Origin: Oscillospiraceae bacterium
GTDB taxonomy: Bacteria > Bacillota > Clostridia > Oscillospirales > Oscillospiraceae
Assembly: GCA_017540645.1 (NCBI GenBank)
Contig: JAFYAQ010000003.1
Coordinates: forward strand, 1 to 45,881
Direction of reading: 5' to 3'
Length of the DNA: 45,881 bases
The translations under genes and the position numbers were made by a program. The notes under the pieces were generated by a model. That model was not told where the DNA came from. It did not search any database and worked only from the letters and a program-made list of their open reading frames with translations. Of the stretch, positions 33,241-42,865 are shown piece after piece; the stretch's first letter is position 1; every line of letters begins with the position of its first letter.

Positions 33241-35991
33241 ATGGCTTTATTTGACAAAATCTTCGGCTCCCGGAACGACCGGGAGATCAAAAAGCTGCTG
33301 CCCTTGGCGGACAAGATCGAGGCGCTGGAGAGCGACTACGCCGCCCTCAGTGACGAGGAGCTGCGCGCCAAGACCGGGGAATTCAAGCAGCGCTATCAGG
33401 ACGGCGAGGATCTGGACGCCCTGCTGCCGGAGGCCTTTGCCGCCGTGCGGGAGGCCAGCTGGCGGGTGCTGGGCATGAAGCCCTTCCGGGTGCAGCTCAT
33501 CGGCGGCATCGTCCTCCACCAGGGCCGCATCGCCGAGATGAAGACCGGCGAGGGCAAGACCCTGGTGGCCGTGCTGCCCGCCTACCTGAACGCCCTGACC
33601 GGCGAGGGGGTCCACATCGTCACCGTAAACGACTACCTGGCCCGCCGGGACAGCGAGTGGATGGGCAAGGTCTACCGCTTCATGGGGCTGGAGGTGGGCC
33701 TGATCGTCCACGGCCTGGAGGCGGAGGAACGCCGGGCCGCCTATGCCGCCGACATCACCTACGGCACCAACAACGAGATGGGCTTCGACTACCTCCGGGA
33801 CAACATGGCCCTCTATAAGCAGGATATGGTCCAGCGGGGCCACGTCTTCGCCATCGTGGACGAGGTGGACTCCATCCTCATCGACGAGGCCCGCACCCCC
33901 CTGATCATCTCCGGCCAGGGGGACGAGTCCACCGACCTGTACCGCCGGGCGGACGATTTCGTCTCCCGACTCAAGCGGGTGGTGGTGGCCTCCGTGGACG
34001 AGAAGCAGGAGGAAGACGAGAACCTGGACGCGGACTATGTGGTGGACGAAAAGGCCCGCACCGCCACGCTGACCGCCCGGGGCATTGCCAAGGCCGAGCA
34101 GGCCTTCGGTCTGGAGAATCTGGCGGACATGGAGAACGCCACCCTGGCCCACCACATCAACCAGGCCATCAAGGCCCACGGCGTGATGAAGCGGGACATC
34201 GACTACGTGGTGAAGGACGGGGAGATCATCATCGTGGACGAGTTCACCGGCCGGCTCATGCTGGGCCGCCGGTACTCCGAGGGACTCCACCAGGCCATCG
34301 AGGCCAAGGAGCATGTGGACGTCCAGAAGGAGAACAAGACCCTGGCCACCATCACCTTCCAGAACTACTTCCGGCTCTACGGCAAGCTCTCGGGCATGAC
34401 CGGCACGGCCATGACCGAGGAGGAGGAATTTGAGTCCATCTACCGGCTGGACATCGTGGAGATCCCCACCAACAAGCCGGTGATCCGCATCGACCAGAAC
34501 GATCTGGTGTACAAGAACGAGCAGGGCAAGATCCGGGCCATCATCGAGCAGATCAAGGCCTGCCACGCCAAGGGCCAGCCGGTGCTGGTGGGCACCGTGT
34601 CCATCGAGAAGAGCGAATATCTCTCCTCCCTCCTGAAGCGCCAGGGCATCCCCCACAACGTGCTCAACGCCAAGTACCACGAGCGGGAGGCGGAGATCAT
34701 CGCCCAGGCGGGCAAGCTGGGGGCCGTGACCATCGCCACCAACATGGCCGGACGAGGCACGGACATCATGCTGGGCGGCAACAGCGAGTTTCTGGCCCGC
34801 AGCGACCTGCGCAGGGCGGGCTATGACGACGCGGTGATCAGCGAGGCCACCGGCTACGCCGAAACCCGGGACGAGACCATCCTGGAGGCCCGGGAGCTGT
34901 ACCAGAAAAAGCTCACCGAGCATAAGGCAGCCATTGCCCAGGAGGCCGAGAAGGTCCGGGCGGCGGGAGGTCTTTATATCCTGGGCACCGAGCGCCACGA
35001 CTCCCGGCGCATCGACAACCAGCTCCGCGGCCGCTCCGGACGGCAGGGCGACCCGGGCGAGAGCCGCTTCTTCCTGGCCCTCACCGACGACGTGATGCGG
35101 CTCTACGGCTCCGAGCGGCTGATCAAGGTATTCGAAAGCCTGGGCGTGGACGAGGACACCCCCATCGAGCATAAAATGCTGACCAACGCCCTGGAGACGG
35201 CCCAGAAGACGGTGGAGAGCCGCCACTTCCAGGCCCGGAAGAGCACTCTGGAATTTGACGACGTGATGAACGTGCAGCGCAACCTCATCTACGACCAGCG
35301 CCGGAAGGTGCTGGACGGGGAGGACATCCGGGAGAGCATCCGGGGCATGGTCACCGAAACCATCACCGATGCCGTGGGCACCACCCCGGTGGAGAACGCC
35401 GAGGACATGCAGGACCGGCTGGACCCCATGCAGCGGATTTTCCTCCGTCCCGGAGAGATCCAGTACCGGGAGGGCATGAGCGCCCAGGAACTGACAGAGT
35501 CCCTTCTGGCCATCGCCGAGCGGGTGTATCAGCAGAGGGAGGAGGCCTTCGGCCTCATGCCCGACGGCACGCCCCTCATGCGGGAGCTGGAGCGGGTGGT
35601 CATGCTCCGGGTGGTGGATGAGTACTGGATGGACCACATCGACGCCATGGACGACCTGCGCCGGGGCATCGGGCTCCGGGGCTACGGCAATGTTAAGCCC
35701 ATCGATGCCTACAAGCAGGAGGGCTTTGACATGTTCGAGCAGATGATCGCCGGCATCCGCGCCGAGGTGGTGCGCCGGATCTACACCATCCGGGTCCGGC
35801 GGGAAGCCCCCGTGGAGCGTAAGAGCGTGACCAAAAACCCGGTGACCAACGCCGGGGGCGACGACAGCGTGAAAAAGCAGCCGGTAAAGAAGGTCAAAAA
35901 GCCCGGCCGGAACGATCCCTGCCCCTGCGGCAAGCTGCGGCCCAACGGGCTGCCCATGAAGTATAAGGACTGCTGCGGAAAGAACGCCTGA
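33241..35991 (+). CDS. secA: Preprotein translocase ATPase SecA
   Basis: 916 residues. Drives proteins through SecYEG. Walker A region [13 protein letters not shown] (from about residue 100), [26 protein letters not shown] and the RSGRQGDPG motif are all present. The C-terminal zinc tail is CPC-(14 residues)-CC ([20 protein letters not shown]), six residues longer than the usual CGSGKKYKxCC spacing. The ATG at 33241 gives the standard [10 protein letters not shown] start, though its ribosome-binding site (AGGAAGAAAGG) is distant. Confidence 0.98.
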   Translation: MALFDKIFGSRNDREIKKLLPLADKIEALESDYAALSDEELRAKTGEFKQRYQDGEDLDALLPEAFAAVREASWRVLGMKPFRVQLIGGIVLHQGRIAEMKTGEGKTLVAVLPAYLNALTGEGVHIVTVNDYLARRDSEWMGKVYRFMGLEVGLIVHGLEAEERRAAYAADITYGTNNEMGFDYLRDNMALYKQDMVQRGHVFAIVDEVDSILIDEARTPLIISGQGDESTDLYRRADDFVSRLKRVVVASVDEKQEEDENLDADYVVDEKARTATLTARGIAKAEQAFGLENLADMENATLAHHINQAIKAHGVMKRDIDYVVKDGEIIIVDEFTGRLMLGRRYSEGLHQAIEAKEHVDVQKENKTLATITFQNYFRLYGKLSGMTGTAMTEEEEFESIYRLDIVEIPTNKPVIRIDQNDLVYKNEQGKIRAIIEQIKACHAKGQPVLVGTVSIEKSEYLSSLLKRQGIPHNVLNAKYHEREAEIIAQAGKLGAVTIATNMAGRGTDIMLGGNSEFLARSDLRRAGYDDAVISEATGYAETRDETILEARELYQKKLTEHKAAIAQEAEKVRAAGGLYILGTERHDSRRIDNQLRGRSGRQGDPGESRFFLALTDDVMRLYGSERLIKVFESLGVDEDTPIEHKMLTNALETAQKTVESRHFQARKSTLEFDDVMNVQRNLIYDQRRKVLDGEDIRESIRGMVTETITDAVGTTPVENAEDMQDRLDPMQRIFLRPGEIQYREGMSAQELTESLLAIAERVYQQREEAFGLMPDGTPLMRELERVVMLRVVDEYWMDHIDAMDDLRRGIGLRGYGNVKPIDAYKQEGFDMFEQMIAGIRAEVVRRIYTIRVRREAPVERKSVTKNPVTNAGGDDSVKKQPVKKVKKPGRNDPCPCGKLRPNGLPMKYKDCCGKNA

Positions 35992-35998
35992 CGGCTTT

Positions 35999-36156
35999 CC
36001 GTTCAGACCCGCTTCGCTGGGCTCTGAACGGAGGGAGGATGCGCTCCGCTCAGCGCACTCGCTTACGCTCGCACGTTCGCTCTGCGAGAAGGATTTTTGC
36101 CGAAAAGCGCGGTTTCCGGCAAAAATGATCCCATTTGCTTCGCCGCCGCGGCGGCG
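35999..36156 (+). repeat. Cluster of hairpins between secA and pgeF
   Basis: Several inverted repeats stand in a row: CCGTTCAGA / TCTGAACGG (35999-36031), TGCGC / GCGCA (36040-36057), TTTTTGCCG / CGGCAAAAA (36094-36125) and the palindrome CGCCGCCGCGGCGGCG (36141-36156). None has a clear T-run on the plus strand. They could mark an intergenic repeat element or an mRNA-stability structure. Confidence 0.7.
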
Positions 36157-36180
36157 AACTCTACGAGGTAAGGACATACT

Positions 36181-36987
36181 ATGGCATTTCATTTGGTGGA
36201 AAAAGACGGCCTCTCCTGGCTGGAAAGCGACATTCTGGGTGTAAAGCACATGTTCACCCGGAAGCTGGGGGAGGTGGGGGATTTCCCCTATACCTCCGCC
36301 CCGGACCCGGTGTGGGAGTCGGAAGCGGTGCAGCAGCGGGTCCGCGCCCTCTGGCTGCGGCTCCGGCAGGCGGGGGATTTCCCGGCGGAGGGCTTTTGCT
36401 TCACCCGGCAGGTCCACGGCACCCTGGTGCGGCCCGTCACGGCCGGGTCGCGATGCCTCCCGCCCCTGGCGGTAAGACCGCCCGACTGTGACGGCCTGGT
36501 GACCTGCGGGCGGAACGTGCCGCTTTGCATTTTCACCGCCGACTGCGTGCCGGTGCTGCTGGCCGATGGGCCCCGGGGCGTGGTCTGCGCGGTCCACAGC
36601 GGCTGGAAGGGTACGGTGGGCGACATGATGGGCGCCGCCGTGGCCGCCATGAGATCCCGGGGAGCCCGTGTGGAGGATATCCGCGCCGCCATCGGCCCCG
36701 CCATCTCCCGCTGCTGCTTTGAGACCGGGCCGGAGGTGAAGGAAGCCGTGGAGGCCCTGCTGGGTCCGGACGCACAGGGCCTGTGCCCTCCCGAGGAGGG
36801 CGTGGAAGGGAAGTACATGGTGGATCTGAAAGAGGCCAACCGCCGGCGGCTGCTGCAGCTGGGGCTGGCGGCAGAGCATATCGACGTGTCCGAAGACTGC
36901 ACCATGTGCCAGAGCGACGTATACTGGTCCCACCGGGCCACCAAAGGCCGCCGGGGCACCCAGGCAGCCATTATTCAGTTGGAGTGA
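36181..36987 (+). CDS. pgeF: PgeF/YfiH laccase-domain protein
   Basis: 268 residues. The Cu-oxidase_4 (DUF152) family, formerly called polyphenol oxidase or laccase-domain. Members act as purine nucleoside phosphorylase/adenosine deaminase-type enzymes, and E. coli PgeF (YfiH) prevents wrong amino acids in peptidoglycan precursors. Zinc-site motifs: RQVHGT, TADCVPVLL, VHSGWKGT and CFETGPEV; the end DVYWSHRATKGRRGTQAAII is also characteristic. ATG follows AGGTAAGGA. The next gene starts 3 bp after its stop. Confidence 0.9.
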   Translation: MAFHLVEKDGLSWLESDILGVKHMFTRKLGEVGDFPYTSAPDPVWESEAVQQRVRALWLRLRQAGDFPAEGFCFTRQVHGTLVRPVTAGSRCLPPLAVRPPDCDGLVTCGRNVPLCIFTADCVPVLLADGPRGVVCAVHSGWKGTVGDMMGAAVAAMRSRGARVEDIRAAIGPAISRCCFETGPEVKEAVEALLGPDAQGLCPPEEGVEGKYMVDLKEANRRRLLQLGLAAEHIDVSEDCTMCQSDVYWSHRATKGRRGTQAAIIQLE

Positions 36988-36990
36988 GAG

Positions 36991-38652
36991 ATGAACAGAA
37001 CGAAAAAAATCCTGGCCATTTGGCTCTCCCTGGCCCTGCTGCTGGGGCTGCTCTCCGCCTGCGCCGGCGCGCAGGAGGAGACGGCCGACGAGACCGAGCT
37101 GAGCGACACCGTCTCCGGCCAGACCCTGACCGCGGGGGAGGCGGAGGATAACGTGTTCTCCCTGGCCGCGGACTTCAGCAAGACCCTCAACCCCATCACC
37201 ACCACCAGCTCTCTCAACCAGATGGTGGGAGATCTGGTGTACGACCGGCTTTTTGATGTGGACGGGAATTTCAACGTGACCTCCCGGATCCTGGAGGACT
37301 GGTATTACTCCAAGAGCGAGGGCTCGTCCGGCTATTGGGTGCTGACCGTGCGGGACGGCATCCTGATGCACGACGGGGAGCCCCTGACCGCCGCGGATGT
37401 GGCCTACTCTTTGAGCCGGGTGTTCTCCAGCGGCGCCCGGCACTATATGGCCCAGATGTCCCGGATCTACGTCAGCAACTACCAGGGGCAGGTCTATATC
37501 GCCGGGGACTACGATAATGGCCTCCTGCCCCAGCGTCTGGCGGTGCCCATCATCCGCAGCGCCCCGGACGAGATCCTCAAAAGCACCCCCATCGGCTCCG
37601 GCCCTTATAAGTTCAGCGAGGACGGCAAGACCCTGGAGAAATTCGACGATTACGAGTTTGCCGACGACCTGCCTGTGGAGACCATCTACCTGCGCCAGTA
37701 CGACGGGCCGGAAGAGCTGATCCACGAGTACGAGAGCGCTCTGGTGGACCTGGTGGTGAACGACCCCACCAACATCTATAATATGGGCTACGGCGGCAAG
37801 AGCGAAAAGCGCATCATCTACACCGGGAACCTCCACTTCATCTGCTACAACACCAACAGCACCTTCTTCCGCTACGAGGCTTACCGCAACGCCATGACCT
37901 ACATCATCGACCGGGAGACCATCTGCGATTCCGTGCTGGACGGCGCGGCGGACCCGGCCACCATCCCCATCCACCCCAACAGCGCCCTGTATAACGCCGA
38001 GTTCGCCGACAGCTACGCCTACAATCCCCAGCGCTGCAAGGACGAGCTGGAAAAGGGCGGCTGCCGGGATCTGGACGGAGACGGCATGCTGGAATTCGCC
38101 CTCTCGGGCAACAAGGTGGACATCCTCATCAATTTTGTGGTGTGCGCCGACAACGCCGCCAAGGTCCAGGAGGCGAGGAGGATCGCCGACGACATGGAGG
38201 CCATCGGCCTGACCGTGAACCTGCGGGAGCTGAACTGGAAGGACTACATCGCGGCGCTGGAGTTTGATCCCGACGATGAGGACCTGGACGAGGAGGACAT
38301 GCCCACCTGGACCTGGGACATGTACTACGGGGAGATCGGCCTGACCGGCGACTGGAACACGCTGACCCTGTTCACTGGGGACTGGTATGACGACGGCACC
38401 CTGAACTACGGCCGCTGGGATCTGCCCCTGCTGGAGAGCTCGGTCCGGGATTATCTGGGCGCTGTGGAGGAGGCACGGCCCGATGCGGAGCTGACCATGC
38501 TCCAGACGCTGATGCAGAACTCCCCCTTCACCGCCGTTTGCTTTGAGCGCCGGGAGGCCATCTCCCATGTGGGCGTGATCACCGGTATGGTCCCCAATCA
38601 ATACAATGTGTTCTATGACTTCGCCAAGTGGAACGTCAACCTGAACGGATAG
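36991..38652 (+). CDS. Family 5 (peptide/nickel-type) ABC substrate-binding lipoprotein
   Basis: 553 residues. Lipoprotein signal MNRTKKILAIWLSLALLLGL with lipobox LLSAC (C24). The SBP_bac_5 fold is shown by SLAADFSKTLNPITTTSSLN, WVLTVRDGILMHDGEPLTAADVAYSL, PIGSGPYKF and YRNAMTYIIDRETI. Members deliver oligopeptides, nickel or other solutes to a permease and ATPase; none of those genes is adjacent, so it works with a distant transporter or has a sensory role. A 162-bp hairpin element begins immediately after its stop codon. Confidence 0.9.
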   Translation: MNRTKKILAIWLSLALLLGLLSACAGAQEETADETELSDTVSGQTLTAGEAEDNVFSLAADFSKTLNPITTTSSLNQMVGDLVYDRLFDVDGNFNVTSRILEDWYYSKSEGSSGYWVLTVRDGILMHDGEPLTAADVAYSLSRVFSSGARHYMAQMSRIYVSNYQGQVYIAGDYDNGLLPQRLAVPIIRSAPDEILKSTPIGSGPYKFSEDGKTLEKFDDYEFADDLPVETIYLRQYDGPEELIHEYESALVDLVVNDPTNIYNMGYGGKSEKRIIYTGNLHFICYNTNSTFFRYEAYRNAMTYIIDRETICDSVLDGAADPATIPIHPNSALYNAEFADSYAYNPQRCKDELEKGGCRDLDGDGMLEFALSGNKVDILINFVVCADNAAKVQEARRIADDMEAIGLTVNLRELNWKDYIAALEFDPDDEDLDEEDMPTWTWDMYYGEIGLTGDWNTLTLFTGDWYDDGTLNYGRWDLPLLESSVRDYLGAVEEARPDAELTMLQTLMQNSPFTAVCFERREAISHVGVITGMVPNQYNVFYDFAKWNVNLNG

Positions 38653-38814
38653 AGTAAACGCTGATCAATATCCGCTTCGGCGCTTTACGGTCTTTTTGCG
38701 CCACAATTTTGTCTCAAAAACTTGCAATACACAAAGTATTGCTGCGTTTTTTCGCCTTCATTGTGACGCAATAATCCTCGCAAATCACTCTCGCGGAATT
38801 CATCATCGTTTACT
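38653..38814. mobile_element. MITE-like 162-bp perfect-symmetry hairpin element
   Basis: The ends are an inverted repeat (AGTAAACG ... CGTTTACT) extending about 23 bp with few mismatches. Further paired blocks are TTGCGCCACAAT (38696-38707) with ATTGTGACGCAA (38760-38771), and a central GCAATAC-ACAAA-GTATTGC (38724-38742). All pairs are centred on the same point (about 38733.5), so the whole element folds into one long stem. No ORF and no clear target duplication are seen. Alternatively it is a structured regulatory RNA in front of cdd. Confidence 0.72.
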
Positions 38815-38829
38815 GGAAAGGAGCGCTTT

Positions 38830-39210
38830 ATGAGTGATCTGGAACTCTTGGCCCTGGCAAAGAGGGCCGCTGCCAATTCCTACTCCCCCTATTCTCACTT
38901 CCCCGTGGGCGCGGCGCTGGAGTGCGCCGACGGCACGGTGTTCACCGGCTGCAACATCGAGAACGCCGCCTACGGCGACACCATCTGCGCCGAACGCACC
39001 GCCGCCGTGAAGGCGGTCAGCGAGGGGCACCGGGACTTTGAACGCATCGCCATCTGGGGCAACAGTCAGGGCTACTGCTATCCCTGCGGCTCCTGCCGCC
39101 AGTTTTTGCAGGAGTTCAACAAGTACATGACCGTGATCGTCGGCCGGGGCGACGGGGCGTACATCAGCCTGTCCCTGGCGGAGATGATGCCCTACTTTTT
39201 CGATTTCTGA
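38830..39210 (+). CDS. cdd: Cytidine deaminase
   Basis: 126 residues, the short homotetrameric type. Deaminates cytidine and deoxycytidine to uridine forms in pyrimidine salvage. Zinc site: C53-A-E55 (CAERTA) and PCGSCRQ (C86, C89). YSPYSHFPVGAAL and GCNIENAAYG bind the substrate. AAAGGAG lies 8 bp before ATG and only a few bp after the upstream hairpin element. The first hairpin after its stop overlaps the S10-operon promoter. Confidence 0.97.
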   Translation: MSDLELLALAKRAAANSYSPYSHFPVGAALECADGTVFTGCNIENAAYGDTICAERTAAVKAVSEGHRDFERIAIWGNSQGYCYPCGSCRQFLQEFNKYMTVIVGRGDGAYISLSLAEMMPYFFDF

Positions 39211-39251
39211 GAAGGCCCTGAAACCGCCAAAAATATTTCAAAAAAATTCCC

Positions 39252-39291
39252 ACTCCCCCCCCTTGACTTTTCGGGGGGAGTTTGTTATTCT
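39252..39291 (+). terminator. Probable cdd terminator overlapping the S10 promoter
   Basis: ACTCCCCCC (39252-39260) pairs with GGGGGGAGT (39273-39281) and TTGTTATTCT follows. The -35 box of the S10 promoter lies inside its loop. Confidence 0.65.
39263..39291 (+). promoter_or_regulatory. S10 operon promoter
   Basis: TTGACT (39263-39268), 17-bp spacer, TATTCT (39286-39291), the only good promoter ahead of rpsJ. Confidence 0.75.
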
Positions 39292-39297
39292 ATCAAA

Positions 39298-39584
39298 GCG
39301 CCTGTGTGAAAGAAAAGGGCGCACTATGCGGTGAAGCGGGAGATTGCATCGCCAGCGCGGTGGTAACTTCCGTGGAGTATGTCCGTGAATCGGGCGGCTG
39401 AGAGCTTCTCAAACACTTGCCAGCAGAGGCGTATATCGCCGAAACGGGAGAAGACTGGTTGCGAATATGACCGGTTTGTTTTTCGGTCCGGGTCTGATAC
39501 GCACGGCACGGTGGTTGAAAAATCTCACCGTACCAATGGGCGGGCGCCACCCGCCTAAGTACGAAATGATTTGGAGGAACAATC
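39298..39584 (+). ncRNA. Structured 5' leader of the S10 operon
   Basis: About 290 nt of untranslated sequence between promoter and rpsJ, holding hairpins such as GGCG/CGCC (39428-39440), ACGGTG/CACCGT (39508-39531) and GGCGGG/CCCGCC just before the ribosome-binding site. I see no T-box or known riboswitch core. The position suggests autogenous control by a ribosomal protein (L4 does this in E. coli), but the fold is not one I recognise. Confidence 0.5.
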
Positions 39585-39911
39585 ATGGCAAAGGCAAAGA
39601 ACACCATTCGCATCCGTCTGACGGCGTATGATCATCAGCTGATCGACAAGGCGGCGGAAACCATCGTAGAGACCGCCAAGCGCACCGAGGCGAAGGTCTC
39701 CGGCCCCATCCCTCTGCCCACCCAGAAGGAGGTCGTCACCATCCTGCGCGCCGTCCACAAATATAAGGACAGCCGGGAGCAGTTCGAGCGCCGCACCCAC
39801 CGTCGCATCATCGACATCATCAATCCCACCCAGAAGACCGTGGAAGCCCTGACCAATCTGGAGCTGCCCGCGGGCGTGCAGGTGGAGATCCCCAAGCCCC
39901 GCAAGGCTTGA
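39585..39911 (+). CDS. rpsJ: 30S ribosomal protein S10
   Basis: 108 residues, slightly longer than the usual 102-105. [27 protein letters not shown] and [20 protein letters not shown] are diagnostic. S10 sits in the 30S head and also serves as NusE in antitermination. First gene of the operon; ATG follows TTTGGAGG. Confidence 0.98.
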   Translation: MAKAKNTIRIRLTAYDHQLIDKAAETIVETAKRTEAKVSGPIPLPTQKEVVTILRAVHKYKDSREQFERRTHRRIIDIINPTQKTVEALTNLELPAGVQVEIPKPRKA

Positions 39912-40047
39912 GAGACCGAACCCGGCAACACTATTAAATTAGTATTGAACCCCACTCCCCAAAACTGAGGGGAACGGGTCAAGTCGGGAGCCTCCGGGCT
40001 TATGTCCCATGCGACCCGACCAATAACCTGAAAGGAGAAAAAACCCC

Positions 40048-40773
40048 ATGAAAAAGGCCATCATTGGCAAGAAGGTCGGCATGACGCAGATCTTTGACGA
40101 GACGGGCAAGGTCGTGCCCGTGACCGTCATCGAAGCCGGCCCCTGCAAAGTGGTCCAGAAGAAGACCGTTGAGAAGGAAGGCTACGCCTCCGTTCAGATG
40201 GGCTTCGAGGAAGTCAGTGAGCGCAAGCTCAGCAAGCCCGAGAAGGGCCATCTCCAGAAGGCGGACGCCGGCAATCTGGCCGTGCTGCACGAGTTCCGTC
40301 TGGAGAACGCCGCCGAGATGAACGTGGGCGACGTGATCAAGGCAGATACCTTCAAGGAAGGCGACAAGGTCGACGTGACCGGCATCAGCAAGGGCAAGGG
40401 CTACGCGGGCGTGATCAAGCGCTACAACGCGGGCCGGACCCCCATGACCCACGGCGGCGGCCCCGTGCATCGGCACGCCGGCTCCATGGGCTCCAGCGCC
40501 TCTCCCAGCCGCATCATGCCGGGCAAGATCGGCGCCGGCCATATGGGCGCCGAGCAGGTCACGGTGGAGAACCTGGACGTGGTGAAGGTGGATCCCGAGC
40601 TGAACATGATCGTCATCCGCGGCGCCATTCCCGGCCCCAAGGGCGGCATCGTCTTTATTCGCAACACCGTTAAGAACATCGCGGTCAAGCAGGCCCAGAA
40701 GGCCGGCACCGTCAACCCGCAGAAGGCTTCCGCTCGTACCAACCCGCAGAAGGCTTCCGCCCGTACCCGCTAA
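40048..40773 (+). CDS. rplC: 50S ribosomal protein L3
   Basis: 241 residues; most L3 proteins have 205-215. [13 protein letters not shown] at the start and [15 protein letters not shown] are typical. The extra C-terminus is an exact 27-bp tandem duplication (40714-40740 and 40741-40767 differ by one base) encoding NPQKASART twice. A 136-bp gap with inverted repeats (CGGGTC ... GACCCG) separates it from rpsJ, unlike the tight spacing elsewhere in the operon. ATG follows AAAGGAG. Confidence 0.97.
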   Translation: MKKAIIGKKVGMTQIFDETGKVVPVTVIEAGPCKVVQKKTVEKEGYASVQMGFEEVSERKLSKPEKGHLQKADAGNLAVLHEFRLENAAEMNVGDVIKADTFKEGDKVDVTGISKGKGYAGVIKRYNAGRTPMTHGGGPVHRHAGSMGSSASPSRIMPGKIGAGHMGAEQVTVENLDVVKVDPELNMIVIRGAIPGPKGGIVFIRNTVKNIAVKQAQKAGTVNPQKASARTNPQKASARTR

Positions 40774-40792
40774 AGAGAGGAGAGTTTGATTT

Positions 40793-41413
40793 ATGCCTAA
40801 GGCGAATCTTTACAACATGGCCGGCGAAGTGGTCGGCGAGGTTGCGCTCTCCGATGCTGTTTTCGGAATCGAGCCCAACGAGGTGGTCCTGCATGCGGCC
40901 ATCAAGAATTATCTGGCGGCCCAGCGCCAGGGCACTCAGAGCGCCCTGACCAAGGGCGAGGTCAGCTACTCCACCGTCAAGCCCTGGCGGCAGAAGGGCA
41001 CTGGCCGCGCCCGCGCCGGCTACAAGGGCAGCCCCGTGTGGACCCACGGCGGCGTCGCCTTCGCCCCCAAGCCCCGGAGCTACCGCTTCACCATGAACCG
41101 CAAGGAAAAGCGCCTGGCCCTCAAGAGCGCCCTGTCCGTCAAGGCGGCCGAGAGCAAGGTCTTCGTGGTGGACGGACTGAAGTTTGAAGAGGCCAAGACC
41201 AAGGCCTGCGCTGCCTTCCTGAAGAAGCTGGGCGTGGAGAACGCCATGATCATCACCGAGAACGTGGACGACAACGTGATCCGCTCCGCCCGGAACATCC
41301 CCGGCGTGGAGACCACCATTGCCACCGTCCTCAATCCCTACGAGGTCATGAAGGCCCGCGCTCTGGTCGTCGACAAGGCCGCCCTTTCCAAGATTGAGGA
41401 GGTTTACTGCTGA
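40793..41413 (+). CDS. rplD: 50S ribosomal protein L4
   Basis: 206 residues. KPWRQKGTGRARAGYKGSPVWTHGG-type loop is the conserved extension that lines the exit tunnel, and RNIPGVETTIATVLNPYEV follows near the end. In E. coli L4 represses its own operon. The stop overlaps the next start (TGATG). Confidence 0.97.
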   Translation: MPKANLYNMAGEVVGEVALSDAVFGIEPNEVVLHAAIKNYLAAQRQGTQSALTKGEVSYSTVKPWRQKGTGRARAGYKGSPVWTHGGVAFAPKPRSYRFTMNRKEKRLALKSALSVKAAESKVFVVDGLKFEEAKTKACAAFLKKLGVENAMIITENVDDNVIRSARNIPGVETTIATVLNPYEVMKARALVVDKAALSKIEEVYC

Positions 41414-41709
41414 TGAAGAGCGTATATGATATCGTGATCCGCCCCATCGTCACCGAGCAGTCCATGGAAGACCAGGACATCAAGAAGTATGTCTTCGAGG
41501 TCGCCAAGGACGCCACCAAGGTGGAGATCCGGAAGGCTGTGGAGGAGATCTTCGGCGTCACCGTCATCAAGGTGACCACCACCACCGTTCACGGCAAGGA
41601 AAAGCGCACCGGCCGCTACCCCGCAGGCCGCCAGAAGAGCTGGAAAAAGGCCGTTGTGAAGCTGAGCGAAGATTCCAAGAACATTGAGATCTTCGAGAGC
41701 ATGGCCTAA
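41413..41709 (+). CDS. rplW: 50S ribosomal protein L23
   Basis: 98 residues. [16 protein letters not shown] and [13 protein letters not shown] are typical; the basic loop [15 protein letters not shown] contacts 23S rRNA. L23 lies at the tunnel exit and is the docking site for trigger factor and SRP. Starts one base inside the rplD stop. Confidence 0.97.
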   Translation: MKSVYDIVIRPIVTEQSMEDQDIKKYVFEVAKDATKVEIRKAVEEIFGVTVIKVTTTTVHGKEKRTGRYPAGRQKSWKKAVVKLSEDSKNIEIFESMA

Positions 41710-41723
41710 GGGAGGGAAAGAGA

Positions 41724-42560
41724 ATGGCAATCAAAACCTATCGTCCGGTGACTCCGTCCCGGCGGCATATGACCGTCTCCGGCTTTGAGGGCGTGGACAA
41801 GCACGCCGAGCCCGAGAAGTCCCTGCTGGAAGTCAAGAAAAAGAACGCCGGCCGCAACAGCTACGGCCGCATCACCGTCCGCCACCACGGCGGCGGCAAC
41901 CGGCAGAAGTACCGCGTGATCGACTTCAAGCGCGACAAGCGCGACGTGGAGGGCAAGATCCTCCGCCTGGAGTACGATCCCAACCGCAGCGCCTTTATCG
42001 CCCTGGTGGAGTACCCCGACGGCGAGCGCCGCTATATCCTGGCTCCCGTGGGCCTCAACGCCGGTGATGTGATCGTGGCCGGCGAGGGCGCCGACATCAA
42101 GCCCGGCAACGCCCTGCCTCTGCAGAACATCCCCGTGGGCACCGTGATCCACGCCATCGAAATGTACCCCGGCAAGGGCGCCCAGCTGGTGCGCTCCGCC
42201 GGCAACGCCGCCCAGCTCATGGCTAAGGAAGGCGCTATGGCCACCATCCGTATGCCCTCCGGCGAGATGCGCAAGGTCCGCGCCAACTGCTACGCCACCA
42301 TCGGCCAGGTCGGCAACATCGACCACGCCAACATCTCCCTGGGCAAGGCCGGCCGCGTGCGTCACATGGGACGCCGTCCCATGGTCCGCGGCTCCGTCAT
42401 GAACCCCAACGACCACCCCCACGGCGGCGGCGAGGGCAAGTCTCCTGTGGGCCGTCCCGGCCCTGTGACCCCCTGGGGCAAGCCCACCCTGGGTTACAAG
42501 ACCCGCAAGAAGAAGAATCCCACCGACAAGTTCATTGTCAAGCGCCGCAACGCGAAGTAA
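41724..42560 (+). CDS. rplB: 50S ribosomal protein L2
   Basis: 278 residues, standard. [16 protein letters not shown] near the start, [17 protein letters not shown], and [21 protein letters not shown] with the conserved histidine region HPHGGG needed for peptidyl transfer. ATG follows GGGAGGG. Confidence 0.98.
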   Translation: MAIKTYRPVTPSRRHMTVSGFEGVDKHAEPEKSLLEVKKKNAGRNSYGRITVRHHGGGNRQKYRVIDFKRDKRDVEGKILRLEYDPNRSAFIALVEYPDGERRYILAPVGLNAGDVIVAGEGADIKPGNALPLQNIPVGTVIHAIEMYPGKGAQLVRSAGNAAQLMAKEGAMATIRMPSGEMRKVRANCYATIGQVGNIDHANISLGKAGRVRHMGRRPMVRGSVMNPNDHPHGGGEGKSPVGRPGPVTPWGKPTLGYKTRKKKNPTDKFIVKRRNAK

Positions 42561-42575
42561 GGAGGGAACAGGTAA

Positions 42576-42851
42576 ATGAGCAGAAGCATTAAGAAAGGCC
42601 CTTACGCGGCTCCCGAGCTGCTGAAGAGAGTCGAGGAAATGAACAAGACCGGCGAGAAGAAGGTCCTGAAGACCTGGTCCCGCAGATCCACCATCTTCCC
42701 CTCCTTCATCGGCCACACCTTCGCCGTCCATGACGGCCGGCGCCATGTCAGCGTGTACGTCACCGAGGATATGGTCGGCCACAAGCTGGGTGAGTTCGTC
42801 CCCACCCGGACGTTCCGCGGCCACTCCGGCAGCAAGACCGCCGGCAAGTAA
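42576..42851 (+). CDS. rpsS: 30S ribosomal protein S19
   Basis: 91 residues. [37 protein letters not shown] and [15 protein letters not shown] are diagnostic. Binds 16S rRNA in the head with S13. ATG follows AAGGAGGG. Confidence 0.98.
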   Translation: MSRSIKKGPYAAPELLKRVEEMNKTGEKKVLKTWSRRSTIFPSFIGHTFAVHDGRRHVSVYVTEDMVGHKLGEFVPTRTFRGHSGSKTAGK

Positions 42852-42865
42852 GGAGGATAAGAGGA

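Noticed and set aside
33247..38601. Stop-free antisense frame of more than 5 kb opposite secA, pgeF and the binding-protein gene
   Set aside because: It mirrors high-GC third-codon bias of the real genes, has no family motifs or ribosome-binding site, and crosses several operon boundaries.
39298..39584. T-box or known riboswitch ahead of rpsJ
   Set aside because: No T-box core (GGUGGNACCGCG-type) or familiar aptamer sequence; GGTGGTAACTTCC is only superficially similar.
39293..39613. 106-codon minus-strand frame over the S10 leader
   Set aside because: Lies opposite the promoter, leader and start of rpsJ; no ribosome-binding site or motif.
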